Origin: Candidatus Eiseniibacteriota bacterium
Lineage (GTDB): Bacteria > Joyebacterota > Joyebacteria > Joyebacterales > Joyebacteraceae
Direction: 5' to 3'
Assembly: GCA_030609605.1 (NCBI GenBank)
Contig: JAUWBY010000177.1
Location: 1 to 5,089, forward strand
Length of the DNA stretch: 5,089 nucleotides
The notes under the pieces were generated by a model, which saw only the letters and a program-made list of their open reading frames with translations, ran no database searches and was not told where the DNA came from. The stretch's first letter is position 1; each line of letters starts with the position of its first letter. The translations under genes and the position numbers were made by a program. Below are positions 1 through 5,089 of the stretch, one piece after another.

Positions 1-48
1 CCTGGCCCTGTGGGCCTCTTCTTGACTCAAAATGATGTCCCCTCTCAT
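1..48 (-). CDS. N-terminus of a probable IS transposase (partial, runs off the left edge)
   Basis: The minus-strand ATG at 48-46 opens a frame of 16 codons with no stop before the window edge, reading MRGDIILSQEEAHRAR. The start is well supported: AGGAGG lies 7 nt upstream and a TATAAT box lies further up. The S-Q-E-E-x-x-R-A-R pattern resembles the beginning of the helix-turn-helix domain in ISNCY-type transposases, where a short leader precedes a helix rich in E, R and A and then a DNA-binding helix; this is remembered family resemblance, not a search result. Codons 2-5 fall inside a third near-copy of the end repeat, as expected if the repeat is shared between operator and coding start. 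The catalytic domain is outside the window, so activity cannot be judged. It could instead be a small unrelated divergent gene, but the promoter, repeats and start together favour a transposase. Confidence 0.6.
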   Translation of the reverse strand, partial: MRGDIILSQEEAHRAR

Positions 49-53
49 GTGCA

Positions 54-62
54 CCCCTCCTT
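54..62 (-). promoter_or_regulatory. Strong ribosome binding site of the transposase
   Basis: On the minus strand the sequence reads AAGGAGGGG, with the AGGAGG core (56-61) 7 nt from the ATG at 48-46. It sits within CCCCAAGGAGGGG (54-66), whose outer CCCC and GGGG could pair and partly hide the site; a stem of only 4 bp with a 5-nt loop makes that effect uncertain. Confidence 0.75.
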
Positions 63-69
63 GGGGCGC

Positions 70-75
70 ATTATA
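70..75 (-). promoter_or_regulatory. Perfect -10 box (TATAAT) of the transposase promoter
   Basis: Read on the minus strand these bases are TATAAT, an exact sigma70 consensus. The predicted transcript would start near 63, giving a leader of about 15 nt that is almost entirely the ribosome binding site. No consensus -35 hexamer lies 16-18 nt upstream; that position is occupied by the inner copy of the end repeat (88-99), so a protein bound to the repeat would cover the -35 region. Confidence 0.6.
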
Positions 76-87
76 CCACCGCAGCCG

Positions 88-125
88 GAGAGGACATTTT
101 AGCTTTGCAGTTAGAGAGGACATTT
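88..125 (+). repeat. Tandem 12-bp IS end motif, GAGAGGACATTT, two copies 26 bp apart
   Basis: The motif GAGAGGACATTT occurs exactly at 88-99 and at 114-125, a spacing of 26 bp, or about two and a half helical turns. The bases after each copy are also related (TAGCTTTGCAG against ACGCTTAGCTTAC). A near-copy with two extra-G differences, GAGAGGGGACAT, lies on the opposite strand at 46-35, inside the first transposase codons. Repeats of this kind near IS termini are usually binding sites for the transposase; here the inner copy also overlaps the expected -35 region of the transposase promoter. Confidence 0.75.
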
Positions 126-158
126 ACGCTTAGCTTACACACTGGTTGATAGGGCGGC

Positions 159-187
159 TTGACCGACCAGAGCTTCGATGGTATCGT
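159..187 (+). promoter_or_regulatory. Candidate sigma70-type promoter for the polysaccharide operon
   Basis: TTGACC (159-164, 5 of 6 consensus positions) is followed by exactly 17 bases and then TATCGT (182-187, 4 of 6). Transcription would start near 194, upstream of the ribosome binding site at 211-219, giving a leader of roughly 33 nt. It lies just outside the presumed IS tip, so it is likely native to the operon. Matches of this quality also arise by chance, and the host's sigma factor preference is unknown. Confidence 0.45.
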
Positions 188-210
188 ATTGGCGCCATAT
201 CGAACTCACG

Positions 211-219
211 GGAGGAGGT
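211..219 (+). promoter_or_regulatory. Ribosome binding site that sets the glycosyltransferase start
   Basis: GGAGGAGGT is a near-perfect anti-16S match 7 nt before the ATG at 227. The frame stays open upstream to a TTG at 146, but that codon has no comparable site and would put translation upstream of the promoter candidate, so 227 is preferred. Confidence 0.85.
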
Positions 220-226
220 CACGCCC

Positions 227-1273
227 ATGCGAGCCCGGGCTCAGGATCGCACGCTCGTTTCGGTTGTCATTCCATACTACAACGGTCGTCGCTTTCTCTC
301 AGACGCGATCGAAAGCGTGCTCGTGCAGCTCTGTTCGCCGGTTGAGATCATCGTTGTCGACGATGGGTCGTCTGAGCCGTGTGACGACATCGTATCGGTA
401 TACGAGTCGACCGGCGTCGTTCGATTAGAGCGGCATCAGCAGAACAGGGGGATTGCGGCTGCACGGAATACGGGAGTTCGCGCCGCGTCGAGCGAGTACG
501 TTGCGTTTCTCGATCAGGATGATGTTTGGCTTCCACACAAACTGTCCATGCAGCTTCCTATTCTTCTCGATGAGTCGAGAGGGGTCGACCTCGTGTTTTC
601 TGACGTTGTGGTGGAGAACCCGAGTCAGGGGCGTCGCTACTTGGCGCAGCACGGTTATGTTCCGTCTAACATCGAGAGGTTGGACCACGCGACGGTACTG
701 AGAGAACTCTTCGTGCACAACTTTGTTACGCTTATTACAGTCACGGTCCGAAAGCAGCGCCTCTTCGAGGTCGGGTTGTTTGACGAGACGATCAAGGGTG
801 GCGAGGACGACTTCGATATCTGTCTTCGGCTCGCTGAGAAGTGCCGGATGTCCTATATTGATGAACCTCTTGCCATCCACAGGATGCACGAGAGCAACTT
901 CTCTGCCGACAAGCTTAGGCTCATGTCGGACGCGCCCCGGATCGTCGAGAAGGCGGTCGAGCGCGCCCCCTTCCTAACGGAATTCGTGCCGCTGCGCACG
1001 GCCCGGAATCACCACAGGCTAGCGCGGTACTACCGTGACGCTGGAGAACTCACGAGGGCACGGCAGGAGTTCCGACGCGCCATACAGTGCGCGCCTACAT
1101 GGATCGCCCCGTATCTCTCGTATGGTCTTTGCTGTCTCGGCCCGATTGGGACGCTGCTTGTGGAGACCAGACGGAGCGCGAGAGCCAGGAGGATACTTCC
1201 CGTCTGGCATCCCCGCGGGCAGGCACCGAGGACGAAGCTGGTCGGTGCGGCCAGATCAGAGTTGCGCTCTTGA
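227..1273 (+). CDS. Family 2 (GT-A fold) glycosyltransferase with a TPR-like C-terminal segment
   Basis: This predicted cytoplasmic or membrane-associated enzyme of 348 residues should transfer a sugar from a nucleotide-sugar donor to a growing, probably lipid-linked, glycan. The GT2 hallmarks are in order: VSVVIPYYNG at residues 11-20, the nucleotide-binding strand IIVVDDGSS at 41-49, NRGIAAARN at 73-81, a metal-binding DxD within LDQDDVW (D96-Q-D98) and an acidic GGEDDFD motif at 191-197 whose E193/D194 fits the usual catalytic base. Residues about 261-295 read as one TPR-like helical hairpin (RLARYYRDAGELTRARQEF and onward to an A-P ending), which in related enzymes may serve protein contacts. 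The tail after about 312 is rich in Arg and Ala and recognises nothing to me. No strong transmembrane helix is visible. It precedes the export genes by 90 bp on the same strand, which fits a role in building the exported polysaccharide. Donor, acceptor and linkage cannot be deduced. Confidence 0.9.
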   Translation: MRARAQDRTLVSVVIPYYNGRRFLSDAIESVLVQLCSPVEIIVVDDGSSEPCDDIVSVYESTGVVRLERHQQNRGIAAARNTGVRAASSEYVAFLDQDDVWLPHKLSMQLPILLDESRGVDLVFSDVVVENPSQGRRYLAQHGYVPSNIERLDHATVLRELFVHNFVTLITVTVRKQRLFEVGLFDETIKGGEDDFDICLRLAEKCRMSYIDEPLAIHRMHESNFSADKLRLMSDAPRIVEKAVERAPFLTEFVPLRTARNHHRLARYYRDAGELTRARQEFRRAIQCAPTWIAPYLSYGLCCLGPIGTLLVETRRSARARRILPVWHPRGQAPRTKLVGAARSELRS

Positions 1274-1345
1274 CTTGGGGTGAGCTAGTCGCAGAGGATG
1301 TTGCCGCACGTCATGCGTCGCACTTTGACGACTCGTATTCCGATT

Positions 1346-1351
1346 AAGGAG
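1346..1351 (+). promoter_or_regulatory. Ribosome binding site used to place the exporter start
   Basis: AAGGAG is followed by a purine run (AGAAAGAGA) and then ATGATG at 1364-1369. The spacing of 12 nt from AAGGAG is longer than ideal, though the GAGA run is closer. The frame is open back to an ATG at 1298, but starting there would add 22 residues rich in charge before the signal peptide and no good site precedes it. An ATG at 1382 would also keep the signal peptide and cannot be excluded. Confidence 0.55.
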
Positions 1352-1363
1352 AGAAAGAGACAC

Positions 1364-4159
1364 ATGATGCGACCAGCCAAGATGAGAGGCCGACGCTGGA
1401 TGAGCCGGTCGCTGGTCATCTTCGCGGCGCTCGTACTACTTGCGAACGCTGACGCGTGGGGCCAGACACCGACTCAGGCCGATTTCGAGGCACTGGATCA
1501 ATTAAGTCCGGCAGAGAGGGAGAGACTCCTGGAGTCTCTAGGAAGGACTCCGGTTGAGGCGTCACTGGTCACCGAGAAGGATGTCAGTACGCCCGAGACG
1601 GTCGCGCCTCGCGAGCTTCCGAGGAGCCTGACCGAGAAGGAACTTGCTCAGAGCGGAGAGGACGAGGTCGACCTCGTGCTGCAACCTATACCAGTGGAGG
1701 CGATTCCCAAGGATGCCCAGTTTATCAGGGAGGCGTTCCTGGGGTTCGTCGAGGAATCGAGACCGCTGACGGTGGACCGTAAGATCGAGCAGTTTGGATA
1801 CGAGCTCTTCGCCGGCGCTCCGTCGACCTTCGCTCCGGCCACTGATATTCCTGTGGGTCCGGACTACGTCATCGGCCCCGGCGACGAGATCAGACTCCAG
1901 CTCTACGGGAAGCGGAATCTCTCGTTGATACTGATCGTCGACCGAGATGGGCAGATTCACCTTCCGGACATCGGGCCGTTGAACGTGGCAGGCCTGACCT
2001 TCGACGTTCTCCTGGAGTATGTGGTGCGTGAGGTACAGGAGCGCATGATTGGTGTCGAGGCCAGCATCACAATGGGTCGCCTGAGGTCGATACGGATCTT
2101 CGCGCTCGGTGACGTGTCACAGCCGGGAAGCTACACTGTGAGTGGGCTCTCGACGATGACTAACGCTCTGCTGACATGCGGCGGAGTAAAGAAGGTCGGG
2201 AGCTTGAGACGGGTCCAGCTCAAGCGAGACGGACAGACAATCAGCGAGCTCGACCTCTACGATCTGCTACTTCGTGGCGATACGTTGGGCGACGCACGTC
2301 TGATGCCAGGAGATGTTATCTTCGTTCCTTCCGTTGGACCTCTTGTCGGCGTCGCCGGCCAGGTTCTGCGTCCAGCGATCTACGAACTGAAAGGGACCAT
2401 GACAGCGCGGGAGCTCATAGAGCTCGCGGGAGGACTTCGACCGCACGCCTACTCAGGGCTTGTTCAGCTGGAGAGGGTGGAGGACGACCGGCGCGTCACC
2501 TACGACATGAGTCTCCAGGGAGCTGAGGAATGGACCCTGCAGGCGGGAGACCTTCTCAAGATCTACCCGGTGCTTGACCGCGAGGAGGCAGTCGTCTTCC
2601 TTCGTGGCAACGTTCTCAGACCGGGCACACGCCAGTTCTTCTCCGGCATGACCATCCTGGATCTGATTTCTTCGCCTGAGGAGCTGCTGCCCGAGACCTA
2701 CTTCCGGTACGGGCTCATCGAGCGGGAGAACGAGCTTAGCCGTGAGCCGGAGTACATCAGCTTCAGTCTTGAGAATGCTCTCATCAAGGAGGATCCAGTC
2801 GCCAACCTCGAACTCAGAGCGCGCGACAAGGTCTACGTGTTTCACCGGGCCCACTTCCGTGACGTGCCGTATGTCATCACGCGCGGAGAGGTGCGGTCGC
2901 CCGGGAGGTACGCATACAAGAAGGATATGACGGTTCTTGATCTCCTTCTCGCCGCGGGCGGTCTGACGCGCGATGCGTGGCTCGAGCAGACGGAACTCCT
3001 TCGCACCGACCCGAGCGATCTCAGCGTCACGAAACTCGAAGTGGATCTGGAGCGCGTTCTCGACGACGGTCCTGAGAATATCGAGCTCGCCGACATGGAT
3101 GAGCTGGTCGTTCATTCCATCTGGGAGTTCCGCAGTCGGGATGTCGTTAAGATCCTGGGAGACGTGAACCACGCAGGAAGCTACCCGTTCTTCGAGGGAA
3201 TGCGGGTCAGCGACCTTGTCTTCGCAGGCGGTAATCTCAAGGAGAGCGCGTACCATCGCGAAGCGGAGCTCACGCGCTATGAGGTTGTCGATGGCAAGCG
3301 GCGGGAGCTGCACCACGTTGTCCTGGATCTCGAGTCCGTACTCGCGGGGTCCGATGACGCGGATATCCTGCTCAGATCCTATGACCGGCTGCACATCAGA
3401 CGCATCACGAACTGGCGGGATGACGAGGCCGTCCACGTGACCGGAGAGGTCGCGTTTCCGGGAAGCTATCCTATTGAAGAGGGTGAGTGCTTGAGCCGCG
3501 TCATCCAACGCTTCGGCGGGTTCCTCGACGAGGCATATCTTCCAGCGGCCGTCTTTGCCCGGGAGCAGGTGCACGGCATCCAGGCCGAGCAGCTCGATCG
3601 CATGGCCGACATGCTTGAGGCCGATCTCGCGCGGCTCTCGGTGTCGAACCCGAGGAGCACGAGCAACACCGACATGGCTCGGCGGCAGGTGGCTCTCGAG
3701 ACAGGGAATCAGCTTCTCACGGAGCTTCGGAACGCCAAGGCGAGCGGGCGTCTCGTTGTCAGCCTCGACACAGCCGAGAGGCTCGCTCACACACAGTATG
3801 ACATCGTGCTCGAGGATGGGGACCGACTGCACGTCCCGAAGCGGCCTGATTTCGTGATGGTAATGGGGCAGGTCAACAACCAGACTGCATTCCAGTACGA
3901 AGAAGGGAAGCGAGCCAGCCACTACGTCAAGCTCGCGGGTGGGACGACGCGGTTCGGGGACGGCGGCAATATGTACATTGTCAAGGCGGATGGTTCCGTC
4001 CAGAAGTCGCGCCGGAGTCGCGTTAAGCCCGGAGATGTCATTATCGTTCCCGAGAAGCTCGAGCGGTTCATCGGCATGCAGTTCATGCTCGACCTGAGCC
4101 AGGTGCTTTATCAGATCGGACTGGCTGCTGCCAGTGCTCACACAGTGGGGATATTCTAG
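1364..4159 (+). CDS. Polysaccharide export outer-membrane protein with seven SLBB-like units (Wza superfamily, long form)
   Basis: This is the probable exit channel for the polysaccharide. The 931-residue product starts with a basic stretch and a hydrophobic core (about 15-28, SLVIFAALVLLANA) followed by ADAWGQ, a typical signal peptidase I region; there is no lipobox cysteine, unlike E. coli Wza. A charged linker (35-165) leads to the polysaccharide-export domain at about 167-238, beginning DYVIGPGDEIRLQLYG. Seven SLBB-like units follow at about 242-290, 325-372, 409-455, 501-549, 594-640, 689-734 and 830-877, most with a G-[DEQN]-V then P-G-x-Y-like turn (G249, A331/G332, G415, G508, G599, G694, G835) and later an AGG or related turn; unit three lacks the AGG. 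A helix-rich, probably coiled insert (735-795) separates units six and seven. The end (901-931) is a mostly apolar, amphipathic helix that could be the outer-membrane segment. Wza has about 380 residues and fewer units, so this is the long class. The Wzz-like gene follows without a gap. Export role is strong inference; the polysaccharide is unknown. Confidence 0.9.
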   Translation: MMRPAKMRGRRWMSRSLVIFAALVLLANADAWGQTPTQADFEALDQLSPAERERLLESLGRTPVEASLVTEKDVSTPETVAPRELPRSLTEKELAQSGEDEVDLVLQPIPVEAIPKDAQFIREAFLGFVEESRPLTVDRKIEQFGYELFAGAPSTFAPATDIPVGPDYVIGPGDEIRLQLYGKRNLSLILIVDRDGQIHLPDIGPLNVAGLTFDVLLEYVVREVQERMIGVEASITMGRLRSIRIFALGDVSQPGSYTVSGLSTMTNALLTCGGVKKVGSLRRVQLKRDGQTISELDLYDLLLRGDTLGDARLMPGDVIFVPSVGPLVGVAGQVLRPAIYELKGTMTARELIELAGGLRPHAYSGLVQLERVEDDRRVTYDMSLQGAEEWTLQAGDLLKIYPVLDREEAVVFLRGNVLRPGTRQFFSGMTILDLISSPEELLPETYFRYGLIERENELSREPEYISFSLENALIKEDPVANLELRARDKVYVFHRAHFRDVPYVITRGEVRSPGRYAYKKDMTVLDLLLAAGGLTRDAWLEQTELLRTDPSDLSVTKLEVDLERVLDDGPENIELADMDELVVHSIWEFRSRDVVKILGDVNHAGSYPFFEGMRVSDLVFAGGNLKESAYHREAELTRYEVVDGKRRELHHVVLDLESVLAGSDDADILLRSYDRLHIRRITNWRDDEAVHVTGEVAFPGSYPIEEGECLSRVIQRFGGFLDEAYLPAAVFAREQVHGIQAEQLDRMADMLEADLARLSVSNPRSTSNTDMARRQVALETGNQLLTELRNAKASGRLVVSLDTAERLAHTQYDIVLEDGDRLHVPKRPDFVMVMGQVNNQTAFQYEEGKRASHYVKLAGGTTRFGDGGNMYIVKADGSVQKSRRSRVKPGDVIIVPEKLERFIGMQFMLDLSQVLYQIGLAAASAHTVGIF

Positions 4160-5002
4160 ATGGCGGCCCGGGTGCTCACGTCACTGGGTGAGATTCCCCC
4201 GCGAAGAATCGCTGAGATCGTCTGGCGAGGAAGGTTCACGGTCATCATCCCGGGCCTTCTGTTCGGCATCATCGGAATCATCCTGGCTTTCACTCTGCCT
4301 TCCGCGTGGGAAGGTCGCGTACGTCTTGAGATACAGACGCGGTCGTTCGACGATGAGTACAGGCAACGCCAAATCCCCATATCCTCGTTCTTCACGGGTT
4401 CGCTCGAAGCGCGGACTCCGGGAGCAGAGTTTCTGAGTGTGTTTGGGAGTGCCCGGTTCGCCACGATGATCGCTCGCGAGACCAACTTTCTCAATGAAGC
4501 GCCAGGCGTGAGACTGCGGCTCACACAGCGCTCGGACAAAAAGCGGGCGGTTGATCCGGAAGCTGCCATGAGTTCGTTGAACGGCCTTACGAGTCTTCGT
4601 GTGGATCCGAAGTCTGGCTTTGTGACGTTCAGAGCTCGCGGCAAGTCTCCTGAGCGGGCAGCGTACTGGGCTGGGGAACTTGTCAGAAGGGCTAACTGGC
4701 TTCTTCGGAGCGAGGCTATCGAGCGGCACACTTGGAACGTGGAGTGCCTCAGCGACGAACTCGAGAACGAGATGCAGAGTGAGGTCCACGATGCCCTGAG
4801 CGTTCTCCTTGAGAAGGAAGCGCAACGTCTGGCGTTCGCGCGATCACAGACCGACTACGCATTCATGGTTGAGGATCCACCGTGGGCACCGTTCTCGCGC
4901 TACGCACCTCGCCGGAAGCTCCTCGTGCTGGGTCTTGGGATTCTCGGCGGCCTGATTGGCGTTCTCCGCGTCCTTGGCCGAGAGATGGTGCCCCGTGACT
5001 AA
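4160..5002 (+). CDS. Wzz-type polysaccharide co-polymerase / chain-length determinant without kinase domain
   Basis: The 280-residue product has the two-helix topology of polysaccharide co-polymerases in the inner membrane: a short cytoplasmic N-terminus, a transmembrane helix at about 26-46 (FTVIIPGLLFGIIGIILAF), a periplasmic domain of about 200 residues, and a second helix at about 253-271 (KLLVLGLGILGGLIGVL). The segment just before the second helix is proline-rich (VEDPPWAPFSRYAP, 237-250), the position of the conserved Pro-rich motif in Wzz proteins. Residues 194-235 are helical and charged, matching the long helix that reaches down to that motif. The protein ends ten residues after the second helix, so no cytoplasmic tyrosine kinase domain is fused, and it is shorter than most Wzz proteins (about 325-370). 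The ATG directly follows the exporter TAG with no spacer and only a weak GGGG upstream, so translation is probably coupled. It likely governs chain length and contacts the exporter next to it. Confidence 0.82.
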   Translation: MAARVLTSLGEIPPRRIAEIVWRGRFTVIIPGLLFGIIGIILAFTLPSAWEGRVRLEIQTRSFDDEYRQRQIPISSFFTGSLEARTPGAEFLSVFGSARFATMIARETNFLNEAPGVRLRLTQRSDKKRAVDPEAAMSSLNGLTSLRVDPKSGFVTFRARGKSPERAAYWAGELVRRANWLLRSEAIERHTWNVECLSDELENEMQSEVHDALSVLLEKEAQRLAFARSQTDYAFMVEDPPWAPFSRYAPRRKLLVLGLGILGGLIGVLRVLGREMVPRD

Positions 5003-5089
5003 AGAGGTTGCCCCACGTGCCCTTGCCATCGCACTTCCTCTTCTTGGCATAGGCGCGTACCTGAACAACTATCTCGCGTGGATTCCGAT
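4995..5089 (+). CDS. N-terminus of a probable membrane protein (partial, runs off the right edge)
   Basis: A GTG at 4995 starts a frame open to the window end, 31 full codons, beginning MTKEVAPRALAIALPLLGIG and continuing AYLNNYLAWIP. After a short charged start the sequence is an apolar stretch (ALAIALPLLGIGAYL) that looks like a first transmembrane helix. The frame overlaps the Wzz-like gene by 8 nt (its stop is at 5000-5002), a common arrangement in tight operons. The nearby ribosome binding signal is weak (AGAG at 4981-4984), so the start is chosen from the overlap; a TTG at 4974 in the same frame is the other option. In such loci the gene after the co-polymerase is often a polymerase, O-antigen ligase or similar multi-spanning protein, and an exosortase or unrelated membrane protein would also fit. 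Too little is visible to choose. Confidence 0.55.
   Translation, partial: MTKEVAPRALAIALPLLGIGAYLNNYLAWIP

Larger units (their letters stand above)
1..144 (-). mobile_element. Outer end of an insertion sequence (probable ISNCY/IS481-like), cut by the window edge
   Basis: This stretch has the layout of an IS terminus read leftward on the minus strand: a presumed tip near 138-144 (TGTGTAAGC on the minus strand), two copies of a 12-bp motif in tandem, a promoter -10 box, a strong ribosome binding site and a start codon whose reading frame is open to the window edge. Repeated transposase-binding motifs inside the ends, followed closely by the transposase start, are known from several IS families. 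The exact tip, the terminal inverted repeat partner and the target duplication cannot be seen because the other end lies outside the window, so the right boundary is an estimate within about 10 bases. Family assignment rests on general resemblance of the end motif and the first transposase residues and is inference. Confidence 0.62.

Noticed and set aside
54..66. Hairpin CCCC-AAGGA-GGGG around the transposase ribosome binding site as a translational switch
   Set aside because: A 4-bp stem with a 5-nt loop is weak and may occur by chance; noted with the ribosome binding site but not claimed as a regulator.
146..226. Upstream extension of the glycosyltransferase from a TTG at 146
   Set aside because: It has no ribosome binding site, would begin at the presumed IS tip and upstream of the promoter candidate, and adds 27 residues before the normal GT2 first strand, whereas ATG 227 has a near-perfect site.
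425..889. A 154-codon minus-strand frame inside the glycosyltransferase gene
   Set aside because: The + strand carries all GT2 motifs here, and the antisense translation has no recognisable pattern.
1298..1363. Upstream extension of the exporter from an ATG at 1298
   Set aside because: The added 22 residues are charged and would bury the signal peptide; the purine-rich site before 1364 fits better.
1274..1363. Possible terminator or second promoter in the gap before the exporter
   Set aside because: The best inverted repeat (CGCA/TGCG at 1305-1317) has 4 bp and no T-run, and the TTGACT at 1270 and TTGACG at 1325 have no -10 box at the right distance.
2453..4141. A 562-codon open frame on the minus strand
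   Set aside because: It lies wholly within the SLBB exporter, whose domains and repeats run unbroken across the same bases. Long antisense frames are common in G+C-rich genes, and the translation shows no recognisable domain.
4156..4825. Two long minus-strand frames (191 and 214 codons) opposite the Wzz-like gene
   Set aside because: They overlap each other and the co-polymerase gene, whose membrane helices and proline-rich motif are clear; neither has a credible product or ribosome binding site.

Overview
This window looks like the first part of a cell-surface or exopolysaccharide export and assembly locus from a Gram-negative (outer-membrane-bearing) bacterium of fairly high G+C content. 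The evidence is a large secreted SLBB-type polysaccharide export protein immediately followed by a Wzz-like chain-length/co-polymerase protein. No gene here fixes the taxon. All polysaccharide genes are on the + strand and have Shine-Dalgarno-type starts or coupled starts.

Layout: (1) Bases 1 to about 144 appear to be the outer end of an insertion sequence. On the minus strand there is a perfect TATAAT -10 box, a strong AAGGAGGGG ribosome binding site and an ATG that opens a reading frame running off the left edge (16 codons visible). Between that promoter and the presumed IS tip lie two copies of a 12-bp motif; a near-copy overlaps the first codons of the transposase in opposite orientation. 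(2) Bases 145-226 hold a good sigma70-like promoter candidate (TTGACC, 17-nt spacer, TATCGT) and a strong ribosome binding site for the first + strand gene. (3) 227-1273 is a family 2 glycosyltransferase with a TPR-like tail. (4) 1274-1363 is a short gap with a purine-rich ribosome binding site and no convincing terminator. (5) 1364-4159 is a 931-residue Sec-exported SLBB protein with one polysaccharide-export (Wza-type) domain and seven SLBB-like units. (6) 4160-5002 is a 280-residue Wzz-type inner-membrane protein with no kinase domain, starting on the base after the exporter stop. (7) From 4995 a GTG-initiated gene overlaps the previous one by 8 nt and runs off the right edge; its visible N-terminus is hydrophobic.

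How they work together (inference from families): the glycosyltransferase would add a sugar to a lipid-linked repeat unit. The Wzz-like protein would set chain length or couple polymerisation to export at the inner membrane. The SLBB protein would form the periplasm-spanning and outer-membrane exit channel. The truncated last gene could be a multi-spanning membrane protein such as a polymerase/ligase, but too little is visible to say. The tight spacing of the last three genes indicates one transcript, probably starting at the promoter candidate before the glycosyltransferase. I see no sign of a wholly new system; the most unusual items are the IS end abutting the operon promoter and the seven-unit exporter architecture.
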